NCBI GenBank assembly: GCA_020186115.1
Contig: WSYJ01000059.1
Coordinates: 122,129 to 186,128 of the forward strand
Source: Histomonas meleagridis
Lineage: Eukaryota > Parabasalia > Tritrichomonadida > Dientamoebidae
DNA: 64,000 nt
Direction: 5' to 3'
The notes beneath the pieces are model-generated. The model was given only the letters and a program-made list of their open reading frames with translations. It was not told the DNA's origin and made no database searches. Shown here piece by piece: positions 1 through 11,825 of this stretch. Every line of letters starts with the position of its first letter. The stretch's first letter is position 1. The position numbers and the translations under genes were made by a program.

Positions 1-1018
1 GTTCGAATAATATTTCCTTTCCCATTGCTGTTGAAAACATTATTTTTTCGCATAAAACATATTCGAGAAACAGAACAATCATTTTGAAACTCAGAAAATC
101 ACTTCACATACTGAAAAGCCATACAGTTGTTTGCAAAATTGAATTAAACCGTAAAAATCAAGAGGCTAATTTTGGAACGTAAACTTTTTTGACATTCATC
201 TACTTTTTGACAAATTTACATTATCTGGGTTCTATCACCACAATAAACGTTTTTTAAAAGTCAAAACTGGTAGAAACCTTGTAAAATTGTCAAAAAAACA
301 GATATGATCAAAGTAAGGACAGTGCCAATTGCATTTTCCATTATATATTTATATTTGAAAATATTTCAAATAAACATGTTATGTTAAAAATGCATTTTCA
401 AATATAGAAACCAATTGGTTCTTATTAATAAGAAGATATAAATTTTAATGAACAATCAAAAGGATATCCCTTCAATCTCGATGTAATTTCCCAGAATTGG
501 TAGGTTCATGTATTTGAAGTGGTTTAACATCGAAACATCCTAAACGTCTTTGTAAATAAAAAATACATCGAATAAATAATTATAAAATTTCATAAAAACT
601 CAAACCCCCAAAATTTTATTTAAGCTTTCTTATTTGCTATGTTTACCTTTTTATTGAAAAAATAATTTTACTAAAAATTACAAAATATTTACAATTAAAA
701 AAGGTTTGATTCATAACCCTTAAACAGCATGACAACCTTTGGATATAACATTGTAATTTCCCATATATAAATAAATTTTATCATCAATCAGCAATTTTTT
801 TTAAGAATTATCTCCTTTTCGCTATGGATGAATATAAAGAATGTATTATTTTTTGGTAATTATGTTTATTTTGTTTCATGTGATAAAACATGTGTGTAAT
901 ATTTTTCTCATGGAAATAATGTTTGTATAAATATTTAAATGTTACGATACATAAAAACTAAATAAAAATAATCACAAAAAACCATTTTTCAAAAGAGAAT
1001 TTAAAGAAGAAAAAAGAG
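1..1018. other. AT-rich intergenic region, no gene seen
   Basis: Both strands are rich in stops and oligo-A/T runs, and I see no coding similarity, RNA gene or clear repeat. The last part (about 940-1018) is the 5' flank of the gene that starts at 1019. It carries a CCATTTTTC stretch near 983 that resembles a trichomonad initiator but lacks the TCA core. Confidence 0.6.
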
Positions 1019-3568
1019 ATGTTTAAAGGAAATAAAACATTCACGCAAGGAAAAAAAGTAACAATAGAAAAAAAAGAAATTCAAGAAAGTACAATAGGAT
1101 ACCAAAAAAAGCCTATTTGGGTTGGACCTAATGACAAAATTTATGATAAATTTTATTCCTATATTCCCTTCATTACAACTCAAAGAAATGCAAGAAATTC
1201 TGTAAAGAAAAATATGATATTGTTTCCATCACCTCAAAGTTATGAAAATTTTCAACTTTATTCCACTTCTCTTATAAATTGGTATTATGAATTTAGATAT
1301 GTTCAATTTTCATCTCTTGTTCTTCCTATTCCAATTTCTGGTGAATACTATTTTCCACAGAAACCAACGATATTAAGTAAAAAAGAAATGCATATATGTT
1401 CAAGGTTAAGAAGTAGTAGAACTGATATATTTCCTATTTCTCCAATAAATTATCTTAAATTAATTGATGTTTTATTACGCAATGATACTATAAACCCAGA
1501 TGAACCACTTCCAGAAAAAGAAAGGAAAACAGAACTTTTTAATAAAGAATTTTTAACATCAAATCCACAATGGCAAGATCAAATGATACTTCATGAACCT
1601 TATCCATTTATTTATAAAGATTTCAATGAATACGAAAAAGCATATTTAAATTGGACGAAAATAGTGAATGAATCAATTCGAACAAAAATGATTCCACCAA
1701 AAGATTTTCAAAAAATACTTTCATTAGATATTGAACCAAGAATAGAACAAACTAATGTTCCATGCTCTCAAGATCAATCAAAGATAAATTCTTTGAATTT
1801 AAGTGAGTGGAAAAATGTAAAAAAACCAAATATGAAAACAATAAAATTATTTGATAAAAATATAAATGATGAATATATTGAACAAAAAATAGATGATGCT
1901 TTTGTAAAAGAGATGATATTATATGGATATGAAATAGATTCATTAAAAGAATTTAAGCCATATCACGTAACACATTTTCATGTTACAAATATAAAACATA
2001 GCAAAATCCAAATTCCTTCTGGAAAAATTAATAATATGTTCTTCCTTAATTTACTTAAATATGATTATTCACGTAGAAGACTTAATGAACTAATGAATAC
2101 AAAATTAGAGAATAATGTGAAATTTAATGAAATTCTTTATAATTATTTATTCGATGTATCAATGCTTAAGAAAATTATGTTATTAGGAGACAAAAACATA
2201 GATTTCCAAAGAAGAATATCTTTCTTCCTCAGATCTTTTATAAATAATATTAAGAATATAAATTTATTCGAAAAACTTATTAAAGAACTTCAAAAAAATA
2301 ATGTGCTATATGATTTTGTAAATTGTTTAATGTTTTCTGTTGATCCTAATTTTTATTTATATCAAACTGAAGAAAACATTGAAATTGATAAAGAAATTAA
2401 TTTCTTTTATATTATGAATGTTTTGATTCAATATGTAATTCGAATGAATAATATAAATATATATAATTATCTTCTTAATTTTCTCCGTAAAACATCAGAT
2501 GATTTAAAGAAAAAAATACAAAATAGTGAAGTACTTCAATATATTCGGTATAAAAACAAAATTGCTTTGATAATGTTGTTTCTATGTGATTCATCTCAAA
2601 TTCATAAATCAATTTTGGGTAAAGATTCATTATCTTTTATCAATGAATTATCGAAAGATAAAAAATATTCCAAAATTGTTTCAATAATTTTACATAATCA
2701 TATTATTTCAACAGTATCTTCAGTTATCATCAATAATTTTAATGACTTAATTCAACAAAAATTATTAGATGATCTTACACAAGATACAACACGTTTTCTT
2801 CAATATGTTATTGACTACATAAATTATAAATATACTACGAATCAATTAAAACTTGGTTTTCCCGTTTTATCACGCGGTTTAGAATTAATATCAATTAATA
2901 TATTAAAAAATTCATATCCTCTTTATAAATCATTATTTATGTTGATTTGTAATCAAGATATTATTACTAATATAAACTTTGATGAAAGTACTTTATCAAA
3001 AGCAACTCTTGCAATATGTTCTATTGATACCAAAGATACATTGATATTTTTAGATCATATAAAAGTATATAATTATATGATTAAAAATAATATTTGTTGT
3101 AGTGCACTTTCTCAGCATAATCCATTTTTGGAAATCATTGCACAACGTATTAATGATCAAAATTCCAGAATATGTCAACAGTTTTGGGATATTTTTAAAA
3201 AATTATTAAATGATATTGAGATTTTTTCAAATATAATGTCTTCACTTAAGGTTCAAAATTGTTTAAAGTCAATTCCATGTAGTGAAAATATATTAGCAAT
3301 AGAAAATTTATTAATCCTTTATATATCTATATTAAGTGAAAACAATTCTACTAAAAGAAAAATAACCTTAAAAATATTAATTTCATCTTCTGGTTCTCTT
3401 GCAATGCTTTACAAATCAAGAGAAGAAATATTTAAATTATATCCAAAATTACAAAAATTGATTATTGAGTTCATGAAACTTGTGTTCAAATCAAAAGGAT
3501 CTCATAGTTCTGACCTTCAAAACGCTTTTACGAAACATATTAAAGATTCAAAGAATTTAAATCTTTGA
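1019..3568 (+). CDS. Hypothetical protein, 849 aa, probably alpha-helical
   Basis: This is one uninterrupted ATG-to-TGA frame of 849 codons, far longer than chance allows in such AT-rich DNA, so it is a real intronless gene. I do not recognise the family. The N-terminal third has mixed composition with several Pro/Tyr/Trp clusters (for example SEWKNVKKPNMK near residue 265). From about residue 340 on the protein is dominated by Leu/Ile/Asn/Lys helices, typical of trichomonad alpha-solenoid proteins. No signal peptide or membrane span is evident. Codon use is strongly A/T-ending, like the other intact genes. A TAAA lies 4 bases after the TGA stop and could serve as poly(A) signal. The neighbour downstream is an AT-rich gap. 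The function cannot be inferred from the sequence. Confidence 0.85.
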   Translation: MFKGNKTFTQGKKVTIEKKEIQESTIGYQKKPIWVGPNDKIYDKFYSYIPFITTQRNARNSVKKNMILFPSPQSYENFQLYSTSLINWYYEFRYVQFSSLVLPIPISGEYYFPQKPTILSKKEMHICSRLRSSRTDIFPISPINYLKLIDVLLRNDTINPDEPLPEKERKTELFNKEFLTSNPQWQDQMILHEPYPFIYKDFNEYEKAYLNWTKIVNESIRTKMIPPKDFQKILSLDIEPRIEQTNVPCSQDQSKINSLNLSEWKNVKKPNMKTIKLFDKNINDEYIEQKIDDAFVKEMILYGYEIDSLKEFKPYHVTHFHVTNIKHSKIQIPSGKINNMFFLNLLKYDYSRRRLNELMNTKLENNVKFNEILYNYLFDVSMLKKIMLLGDKNIDFQRRISFFLRSFINNIKNINLFEKLIKELQKNNVLYDFVNCLMFSVDPNFYLYQTEENIEIDKEINFFYIMNVLIQYVIRMNNINIYNYLLNFLRKTSDDLKKKIQNSEVLQYIRYKNKIALIMLFLCDSSQIHKSILGKDSLSFINELSKDKKYSKIVSIILHNHIISTVSSVIINNFNDLIQQKLLDDLTQDTTRFLQYVIDYINYKYTTNQLKLGFPVLSRGLELISINILKNSYPLYKSLFMLICNQDIITNINFDESTLSKATLAICSIDTKDTLIFLDHIKVYNYMIKNNICCSALSQHNPFLEIIAQRINDQNSRICQQFWDIFKKLLNDIEIFSNIMSSLKVQNCLKSIPCSENILAIENLLILYISILSENNSTKRKITLKILISSSGSLAMLYKSREEIFKLYPKLQKLIIEFMKLVFKSKGSHSSDLQNAFTKHIKDSKNLNL

Positions 3569-4618
3569 AATAAAAACTTAATTTTTTTTATCTCTTTTTA
3601 TATAAATTTTTCAATTTTTTTTCTTTGTTTTGTTATAAATTACATGTAATTTTTGTTTGATGTTTTCAAATGGATAACCAAAAAAAAAGCTTTGGATAGA
3701 AATTTCAGGTCTATAGACAATTTTTTCGGAATCCAATACATTGGATAAAGTGCATTCGTCAAAAGAGCATAGAGGACAGCAGTCAACAAACCCAAACAAG
3801 TTGTAATTTGTCACTCCCTGCAATATTTATGATAAAATTGACTTCCACACAACTGGCCATTTTTGTCATTTTTAAAAAGAATTACTCGTTGTTTTTTTGT
3901 TGATAGCTTTTTTCTTGTATCCAGCAGCATTTCAGAAGCGTATTATATGTCTAAGCATATCTATATATCCAAAAAAATAACAAATATATTTTCTCCATAA
4001 ATCAACGAATATTAATGATTTTTTTTCATTTAGATTTGTAATTTATTTGAACACTTTCACAAACATTTATCATCATTGGTATTCTTAAACTATTCCAAGT
4101 TTTTAATAAGGTTAATACAAGTTTTATCAGTGTTTCATTTATTTGCATTTTCAATAGAAACAAAGCAACAACAAATATTATACTTTTATAAAACAAATAC
4201 TTTAAAATTTTTATAACATTTCGCAGAGTTCGTATTTGACTGCTTGTATTCATTATTTAGACAGAAGCTCGTTTTAATACAAAATGGCATTGAAATCAAT
4301 TTAATATCTTAGAATTTCATAAAGTTGATAATGATTAGACACAAACCTTAATCAGGAATTATTAATCAGAAATGTGATACACAATGATTTAGGAGAATTA
4401 AAATATGTAAAAAATTAAATTGCATTAATATATACAAGCAAACTTAATTTAAGAAAACTAACGAAATTTAGATCTAAATATAAACAGTAATCATTAAACA
4501 AAAGTAACAACAATCGGAAATTATACATCTTCTCAATGCATAAAATTAGCAACAGTTATCATCGAAGAAAATGTAAAAACAATTGAAACTTTATCGTTTT
4601 CTGATGTAATGATTTAGC
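3569..4618. other. Intergenic region with a possible minus-strand coding scrap
   Basis: The region is mostly AT-rich and empty. On the minus strand about 3611-3832 is open for some 70 codons with a protein-like composition (CCPLCSFDEC, then VYRPEISIQSF), but it has no ATG and a TAA just upstream. It could be the tail of a decayed gene. I find no family match. Confidence 0.3.
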
Positions 4619-4850
4619 ATTTGTTCATTTTACATGTTATAAGTCACCAACTGACACAAGTTATAATCACCATCAGATTTATGTATCAAAATGTTCATTT
4701 GTTGAAAAGTGTTCTCAATATGTCTCGTCAAGACATAAATTTAGTGAATCAAATGCATTTACTGAATCATTACGATTTGGCGTAAAATATATTCAAAACA
4801 GTTATTTCCAAAAATATTTTCACAAATATTATTACTCTTTCAATGTTTAA
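4619..4850 (+). other. Open stretch without ATG, possible gene relic
   Basis: About 76 codons are open in one plus frame, ending at TAA near 4850. The composition is protein-like (segments CYKSPTDTSYNHHQIY and CSFVEKCSQYVSS), unlike the poly-Asn/Ile/Lys translation of random AT-rich DNA. There is no start codon. It may be the 3' end of a decayed gene; the family is unknown. Confidence 0.2.
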
Positions 4851-4864
4851 ATCATTTTATTCTT

Positions 4865-5197
4865 ATGTTGAAACGAAATTTGTTTATTATTTTTATATCA
4901 TTCTTGAATATTCATCATATGTTACATATTATTCTGCTTTTTATACAATTCTTCAAAATGAAGATAAAGCAAACGAGAAATTCTTATTATTGTATTTGTT
5001 ATTATTATAATATTTCACTTCTTATTACCTTTTTAATTCGTTATCTTCAAATTAAACGAAATCGTATTTTAAGTTATCAAGAAAATGCAAACGCAGTCAA
5101 CAACAATATTAATATTAATACAGAAAATGATATTAATTTCTATCATATTGAATCGGAACTATTTGCTAAATATTTTGAAGAAAACAATTTTATATGA
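4865..5197 (+). CDS. Possible small membrane protein, 110 aa (doubtful)
   Basis: An ATG frame of 110 codons whose first 25 residues are very hydrophobic and could act as a signal anchor. A second hydrophobic stretch lies around residues 46-60, followed by a polar Asn/Glu-rich tail. Hydrophobic ORFs of this size arise easily by chance in T-rich DNA, and no similarity is recognised. It follows directly on the open scrap at 4619-4850, so it may be part of the same decayed locus. I list it only as a possibility. Confidence 0.2.
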   Translation: MLKRNLFIIFISFLNIHHMLHIILLFIQFFKMKIKQTRNSYYCICYYYNISLLITFLIRYLQIKRNRILSYQENANAVNNNININTENDINFYHIESELFAKYFEENNFI

Positions 5198-5684
5198 AAA
5201 TTTAAAGTTTCTATTGGATTTACTATAATACACGTAGGATAAATTAAATTTTTCATAATTTTATAATTTTTATTGTTTGATGTAAATGTGCAAATGTTTC
5301 ACCTTATAAAATATTTTAAATACCTCAAAAAATAGAAAAAATACAAAAAGTGCCGATAACTCATTCTGCATTGATAATCTGAATTTTAATTCCATATTAA
5401 AATTGTAAAGTTAATATTAACCATAGTTGTTCTCAGAAAAATATTTTGGATATAAAAATTATATTTACAAATTGTTAAACTTGTTTACTATAAAATTGAT
5501 TGGATAAATTGAGTATGCGATAAGATTTCATTATTATAAAACTGAGCGCTGTTGCAGTCTGATTCCTCAGTTTACTTTCGTTTGATGGCTTCTTCCGCAT
5601 CTTTTTATGTAAAACAAATTTCTTTTCACAACGAACAAAGATTAACAAAAACAGAAAAACATTTTATTACCACATTTCAACATA
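5198..5684. other. Intergenic, nothing recognised
   Basis: AT-rich sequence between the doubtful small ORF and the 3' end of the BspA-like gene. No ORF with protein-like composition, RNA gene or repeat was noticed. Confidence 0.5.
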
Positions 5685-7411
5685 TTAACTATCCTCAAAT
5701 CCATTGGTCCCATCTTCCTTTATCAAACTATTAAATTCATTGTCCACTTCTTCGTGATTTCCTCCCGTAGTTGATGACGTATTATTATTTACATTTGACA
5801 ACGATTTTGTTTTCGTTGTTTGTTTCTTATTTCTCTTCAACATAAATATTACGATTCCGACAATTATCAAAACTATCACAATAGCGCCGCATATAATACC
5901 AATTAACAATTCATTTGATATCAAATTATCTTTTGGTGTAACATCAGTGACAACTAATGTATAAAATCAGAATAATAACTATAATAAGACGAATAATATA
6001 TAACAGTGTAATCGTAATAAATGACATTTGTCGATATATAACTATAAGTGGATTCAAATGTTAACAATGAAATTGTATTTATGTATTTACTATAAAATGT
6101 AATCGAAAGTGTAATAGATAATGACTGAGTTAAAGTGAACGAATGTGTTAAAGATAAAGTTACATCAGATGAATAAGCAACTGATGCAGTGAACGTGTTC
6201 GACTTAGTGAATGTATCACTTTGTGTGAATGTGAATGTGCATGTTGGCGGGAGACATTCGTCAAGTGTTGTTCCCTTAGTAATATTCATATTTCCAAATG
6301 TTTCATTTTGATATGTTTCTATTGTCATAACTGTTGTTGTATTTATATTAACAAATGCATCATTTTGGATTTCTGGTGAAATTTCTCCATTAAAATGAAT
6401 ACATTGAAGTGATGTACAATTAGTAAATGCACATGAATTAATATATTGAACATTTTCACCAATAAAAATTCTTTCTAAATTATTACAACTTGCAAAAGCA
6501 TAATTCATAATAGAAATGACTGAATTCGGAATTGTAAATGTTTTACTTTTCATATTCGGATAACTAATAATTTTTGTAATTTCTTTATTATATAAAACGC
6601 CATCGTTTTCATAATTCGAATATCCAATATTTTCTTCTGAAACATTAATAAATTGAAGTTTCGTACATTCTAAAAATGCATTTCCAATTGAAGTAACAGA
6701 ACTTGGTATATAAATATTCACAAGGTTTGTACATCCTCTGAATGCATCAGCTCCAATATTTCGGACGCCTTCATATAAAGTTATCGTTTCAAGTCCTATA
6801 CATTTATAAAATGCATTATCACCAATGCTATTACAACGAATTGTAATATTATTTAATGAAATACATTCTGCAAATGCACCACCTCCAATTGAACTCATTA
6901 ATTTATCTGGAAATTGGACATATTCTAATTGTTTACATGATGCAAATGCTCCACTATTTATATTTCCAACTGTTTCTCCAATTATTACTGTTGTTAATAA
7001 AGGCCATTCTCTGAATGCATCACTTTCAAGCTCGCCAACATTAATAATTATAATGCGTTCTGTAACATTCATATAATCATTTGAATAATCAATGAAATCA
7101 GATATTGTGAGTGTTTTTGTCTCTTCGTCATATGATTGCTTTGTATTAACAAAAAATATAATCAATAAAATCGGAATAACTTCGTTTTTTTGATGAATGC
7201 TTTTCTGATTAAAATAAATTATGGAATAGAAAGTAAAAACAAAAAATATAAATACGAACAAATTTATGTTTGCATTTACCGAAGTAATTAATGCATTAAA
7301 TATCTTTGGTAGATTTTTAAGAATATTATTGTTGAAATTCATTGAAAAATAACATTTAAGACTTTCATTAAAATGATATCTATTATGTAAGATATGAAAG
7401 ATTACAGTCAT
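5685..7411 (-). pseudogene. BspA-like leucine-rich-repeat surface protein, one frameshift before the membrane anchor
   Basis: Two minus-strand frames form one protein. The upstream frame (5954-7411) carries a hydrophobic segment near residue 85 (signal-like) and then about nine BspA/LRR_5 type repeats. These have the family pattern of AF..C..L..I.I, for example GAFASCKQLEYVQFP, DAFRGCTNLVNIYIP and YAFASCNNLERIFIG. A Ser/Thr/Phe-rich stalk follows. The frame ends at 5954, but a second frame (5685 to about 5950) continues with a 23-residue membrane span (ELLIGIICGAIVIVLIIVGI) and a short cytoplasmic tail. The frame switch lies at a short T run near 5955-5960, where one extra T would join the two parts. 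BspA-like proteins are a large family of trichomonad surface proteins thought to contact host cells and bacteria. Either this copy is recently broken or the base is a sequencing error. A long N-terminal extension before the signal-like segment also suggests an unsettled 5' end. Confidence 0.75.
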
Positions 7412-8191
7412 TTTAGGATAAAAATATGAAATTACTAATTTTGGAGGAATGATGTGCCAAAAGCTTATTGCATTGTTATCAAGATAATTGTTGAATGAAA
7501 CCCATTGTGAAAAATGATTTATGTTGTTTGCTGTTTGAATATTTTGTGAAAATATTTGACTCTTTATGTGTTTAATCTGATCAATGCAATGTTATCAGTA
7601 TTTGCTTTCGTTATGCACATATAATGTATGCTTTCGTTATGCACATGCAAGTTCGTTGTTTAATTTTCTGTGAGAGAATTAAAATAATATTTATTACGAA
7701 TAAAAACATTGTTGCTGATATTTACGAAGAGGATGAAAGTGCCAATGTGAATTAATAATACTATTATCGATTGAAAATATCCATCATATTTCATCGATTT
7801 GGTATATGCGTTTACAATATTGGGATTGGATTCGGCTTTTCCAAATAACCTCAAATTTTTCATTATTCATGTGTGTAACAACTGTTGTTCAATGTGAAAT
7901 GTGAGTTTTCATCGAAATTTTTTTGGATGTCAAGACAAGCACACGAAGCATTAGGTGACATGAGAAGATTTCATAAATGAATTGACTTGCTCACAAGTGA
8001 GGACTTGACATTTGAATGGAATTTAAGGGAAAACGACGAATACAACCAACTTTTTATGAAAATGTCATTCAACTTTTGTGTGCTCATGTCAAAATCGTAT
8101 CAAAACCGTTTTCTGACAATACGCTTAAAAAGTTTACAAAAAGCCAATTCAGAACGCAGCGACCGTTATGCACCAAATCACATTAATAATA
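7412..8191. other. Intergenic; short direct repeat
   Basis: Mostly AT-rich. A 17-base direct repeat, GCTTTCGTTATGCACAT, occurs at about 7606-7622 and again at 7631-7647. A 67-codon minus ORF at 7660-7863 and an 80-codon plus ORF at 7987-8229 have no recognisable similarity, and I do not call them genes. Confidence 0.45.
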
Positions 8192-11100
8192 TTACTGTTT
8201 ATAAATTCCTAAATGTTTTTGGATCATAGATATCCTATATTCATTAAACCCAAATCTTTGAAAGTCCATTATTGACGCGTTCACAATGAACTGTGCCAAG
8301 AAGTCCATATCTTGCTTGTCCGTAGCTCTAATTACGTAATCATCAGACGCGAAGAAACCCGCTGCGAACTCGAACATATTTTCGGCGTTAAATTTCATTG
8401 GCCATTTTTCACAAGCGAATCTCAAAAACTTTGCGATGAATTTGACATTAATGCAATTTGATGTAGTATTTAATAATTGCAAAATATTATCGAATTCATT
8501 TTCTTGTGGTTGTAATTGATATATCATAACTATAGAACACCATAACATTACAGCAGAATCGATCATACCGTTTGGGTAATGAGATTCATTATTAATAACT
8601 TCATTTAACGATTCATTAATTACTTGTAAATATTGAACAATTAAATTCGGCTCAACATTTAACAAATAATTTATAGAGTCAAATGAACATGATCTATTAT
8701 CAGTATACGAAGATTTAATCATTAAAATGTTTTGTGTTAATGCAACTTCAAATAAATTATTTTTATATTCGGGAAATATCGTTAAAAGAAATGAAATTGT
8801 TCTAAACGAAGGACCTTTACAATATTTACTTTTGGTATTCGCAATGTTTAATACTAACGCCAATATTGTTTCGACATATTGTTTCCCATCATAACCAATC
8901 TCAAGGAAAAATCGCATTATTGACGTCATTAAAGGTGTAACTATATAACGATTGAGTAAATTCTTTTTTTTGGACTCTTTATAAAATTGATTTTCTAACT
9001 TAAGTCCAATAACAATTTGTTCAACAATAATATTTCCACATTGAAGTAAAAGTTGTTTGTTGGAATTATATATGATTAATACCATTGTATTCCATATATC
9101 TATAAGTTCTTCTGTTGATTCGACTTCATTGATTTGACTTAAAAAGATTTGTATTAATTCAGTCGAATCAATGTTCGCTTTATTAAACCCGGAAATTACT
9201 TCGGAAAATGAACGAATTGCATAATTTTTGATTTCTTCATTTGTTATCGATACTTGCAAAAGGTTTTTAATTGCTAAATATTGTTATGCAAATTGATCAA
9301 TATAATAATTAAAGATCGTTGTTATAGTTAATAATATTTGACCTTTCATTTCAGTATAAATTGCTAAAACTTTCAAATATTCATTGTATTGTTCATTATC
9401 ATCTAAATCTTTTCCTTCTGAGAAATCTGGTGTTTCTTCATTAAATAATTGGATATAACGACTTAAAAATTGATTAATAAATGGCGATATTGTTATTGTA
9501 TAATTTTCGATTAATATTTGTAATGACGTCGAACATTTTAATATTAAATTATGATTATTAGGATTTGATAATCCTTTAAATATGATTGTACATAATGATT
9601 CTAAATCATTACGTAATAATAATGGATTACTATGTGCAAAGGAACAATATGTTTGGATTGAAACTGCATATGATGATTCACCCATTTTAATCAGTTGTGA
9701 CAAATATGGTTGAATCGCTTGATAATATTGTGGTTGAATATCAGATATGGTTAAAACGATTTGTGCTATTAATTGACACAATATTTCGATGTGATATGGA
9801 TCACTTGATGATTTAAATTGTTCATAGATAATTGACAGGGTCTGTTCGATATTTTTCGGTTCTTTTGATGAATTATCATAAAGATTTGTTAATGTTGTTA
9901 TTGCATTATCAGAGATAGGTATAACTTGTAATAAAAATCCTTCAAATATATCTATGATTTGTGCTGATAATGATTCATCAGTTGATATAAATTTGTCAAT
10001 TAATTGACATGATTTATCAATTAAGACTTTATTCCCTGATACTAATGATTTACCCAAGTTGTTCAAAAATATCAAAAATATCTAACACTTCTGCTTCAAT
10101 TGAAACAAATATAGAATCAATAATCATAATAAAAACTAAATATGAAAATGGATCGTTGGAGTTCGTTAACATTTCAATGATTGGCACAAAAAGTGAAATA
10201 ACCGTTTCTTCATCAAGCTCGTTTGAAACAAGCTCAAAGAAATTGGTTGGCGCTTCATATTCATTAGTTTCAGGTGATTCTCGACATAAAACAAGAGAAA
10301 ATTCAGTGAAATGTTTGATATAATCTTCAATGTTTCCTGCAAGTAACGAGACATCATATTCAGCATATTCAAAAATTGTAAAGGCAGAAATACGAATCAT
10401 AGGATCTAATTGATTATTAAGCAAAAGAGGAATAGTGACTTGGAATAAATCAACTAAAAATGTATGAACAAATTCTGGGAAACATTTAATACTTCGACAT
10501 ATCAGACGGAAGAATATAGATATTTCATTTGGGTTTTGATTGACATTAAATAGATATTGGAAACGCTTATGAATTCCTTCTGAAATAAAAGATAATTGAT
10601 CAAAAAATTGTTTGGCTAAATCTGGAAATCTAAAAAATGTAATCAAAAATTTATATACGTTATTTATTGTATCTGTTGTATCTGCTGACAAAAGTTGAGC
10701 TGCAACAGGTAATACTTTAATAAAGAAATCTGGAATTGTAATAAATATTTCTTCATATAATGGAAGTAAAAGAGACGCTAAAAAGAAGCCGGTGCCTATT
10801 GTATTTTGGTTTTGGAAAAATGTATTCATTAAATCGAAAAATGGTCGTGGTGATAATTTAATATGACTTTCAATAAGTAGTGCTGCTTGACAAATGTTTT
10901 CACGATAATTTGGAGTTTGAATTGTACAAGCAATTTGGAAATATTTTGGTTAAATAAGTGCCAATTTTTCTTTATCTGCTTCAAGAAAGTGGTTCTTAGT
11001 CCAAATGTAAATGAAATTTGTAGCATATAATTGTATGCTTTCTTCCTTAATATTTTCAACTATTGATATCAAAGGATAAATTAAATCAAGACTTGATAAA

Positions 11101-11201
11101 ATTTGACTAAACTGTTCAGAAGCATTTTGTGCAAGAGCAGGGTTTGAATTATCTCTCATTTGTGCCCATAACTGTAAAATTTGATTGCATGAGTTCTCCA
11201 T
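8192..11201 (-). pseudogene. Karyopherin/importin-beta-like nuclear transport receptor, disrupted
   Basis: Starting at ATG 11201, the frame begins like an importin-beta N-terminus (WAQMRDNSNPALAQNASEQF, then YPLISIVEN) and continues as HEAT-type helical pairs for roughly 1,000 residues, the usual karyopherin length. It is closest in feel to the importin-4/5 (Kap123) group. Three lesions interrupt it. The first is an in-frame TAA at 10950 (LALI-stop-PKYFQIACTIQ). The second is a one-base excess near 10050-10060, where removing one G of GGG gives EQLGKSLVSG. The third is another in-frame TAA at 9284 (DQFA-stop-QYLAIKN). The protein similarity continues without loss across all three. Both TAA codons would be CAA (Gln) by one C-to-T change. 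The C-terminal part runs to 8192. Known family role: Ran-dependent nuclear import of cargo. Inference: a young pseudogene of a once complete gene, since an intact paralogue is expected for such a function. Confidence 0.75.
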
Positions 11202-11605
11202 TAAAATTTGGTGAAGTCAAAAACCGAAAATTGTATTCAATTTATTTGTGGCCGAAGAAACAAAACACTTGAATATCTCTATTTTCATTGCATTTCAGAC
11301 AGCAATTATTAATAACAACATGTTATTTTAAGCTAATGCACATACATTTGATTACAAAAGAAAATTTGTATATTAAATATCAATTGAAAATTCTATTTTT
11401 ACTTTTAACTTATGTTCATCACATTTTTTATGTTATTAAAACAAATACACTCACATATTCATATTTGAAAATTGAAAAGAATTTTTGGAATTTCTTTCAT
11501 ACTTTTATGTATTTGTGTTCAAGCGCTGTTGTAATGAGAGTTTACATGTTTTTGAATTGACCCTAAGATTTCATTAAAACCTTTTTCTTTCGCGATGAAT
11601 GATTT
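11202..11605. other. Intergenic, nothing recognised
   Basis: AT-rich 5' flank of the broken karyopherin. The plus ORF at 11288-11560 is hydrophobic and has no supporting similarity. Confidence 0.45.
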
Positions 11606-11730
11606 TCTTTTTGTTCATATAAATGAATTATCTCTAAGTTCCCGCCTGCAACTGCATATTTGCCTGTTTTGTTTACATTTTCTCCATTCATAAATATTTA
11701 AAACATTTAATTGAAGAAATAAAGCAACTT
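11606..11730 (-). pseudogene. DUF3447 domain scrap
   Basis: Read on the minus strand, this short piece encodes SSIKCFKYL, then after a frame break NKTGKYAVAGGNLEIIHLYE. These are the diagnostic core motifs of the trichomonad DUF3447 domain. The same motifs occur in the intact copies at 15238-16461 (KCFKFLLLNN, then KYAIAGGNLEIIHLCEQ) and at 34178-35038. Nothing else of the gene remains on either side. It is a relic of a duplicated DUF3447-ankyrin gene. Confidence 0.7.
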
Positions 11731-11825
11731 CATTTACTTGTTCGATTCCAATTCGTTTAATTTTATAAATCACCATCATTAGTATGAATCATTGTCCACA
11801 CTTCTTCAAAAAAAGTCAAAATTGA

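Noticed and set aside
7660-8229. Small ORFs at 7660-7863 (minus) and 7987-8229 (plus)
   Set aside because: No similarity, no promoter elements, and sizes expected by chance; the second overlaps the 3' end of the karyopherin relic.
9284-10952. Reassignment of TAA as a sense codon
   Set aside because: TAA ends most intact genes of the window, so the in-frame TAA codons of the karyopherin and Tc1 are lesions.
11288-11560. 90-codon hydrophobic ORF
   Set aside because: Composition is what T-rich random DNA gives; no start context or similarity.
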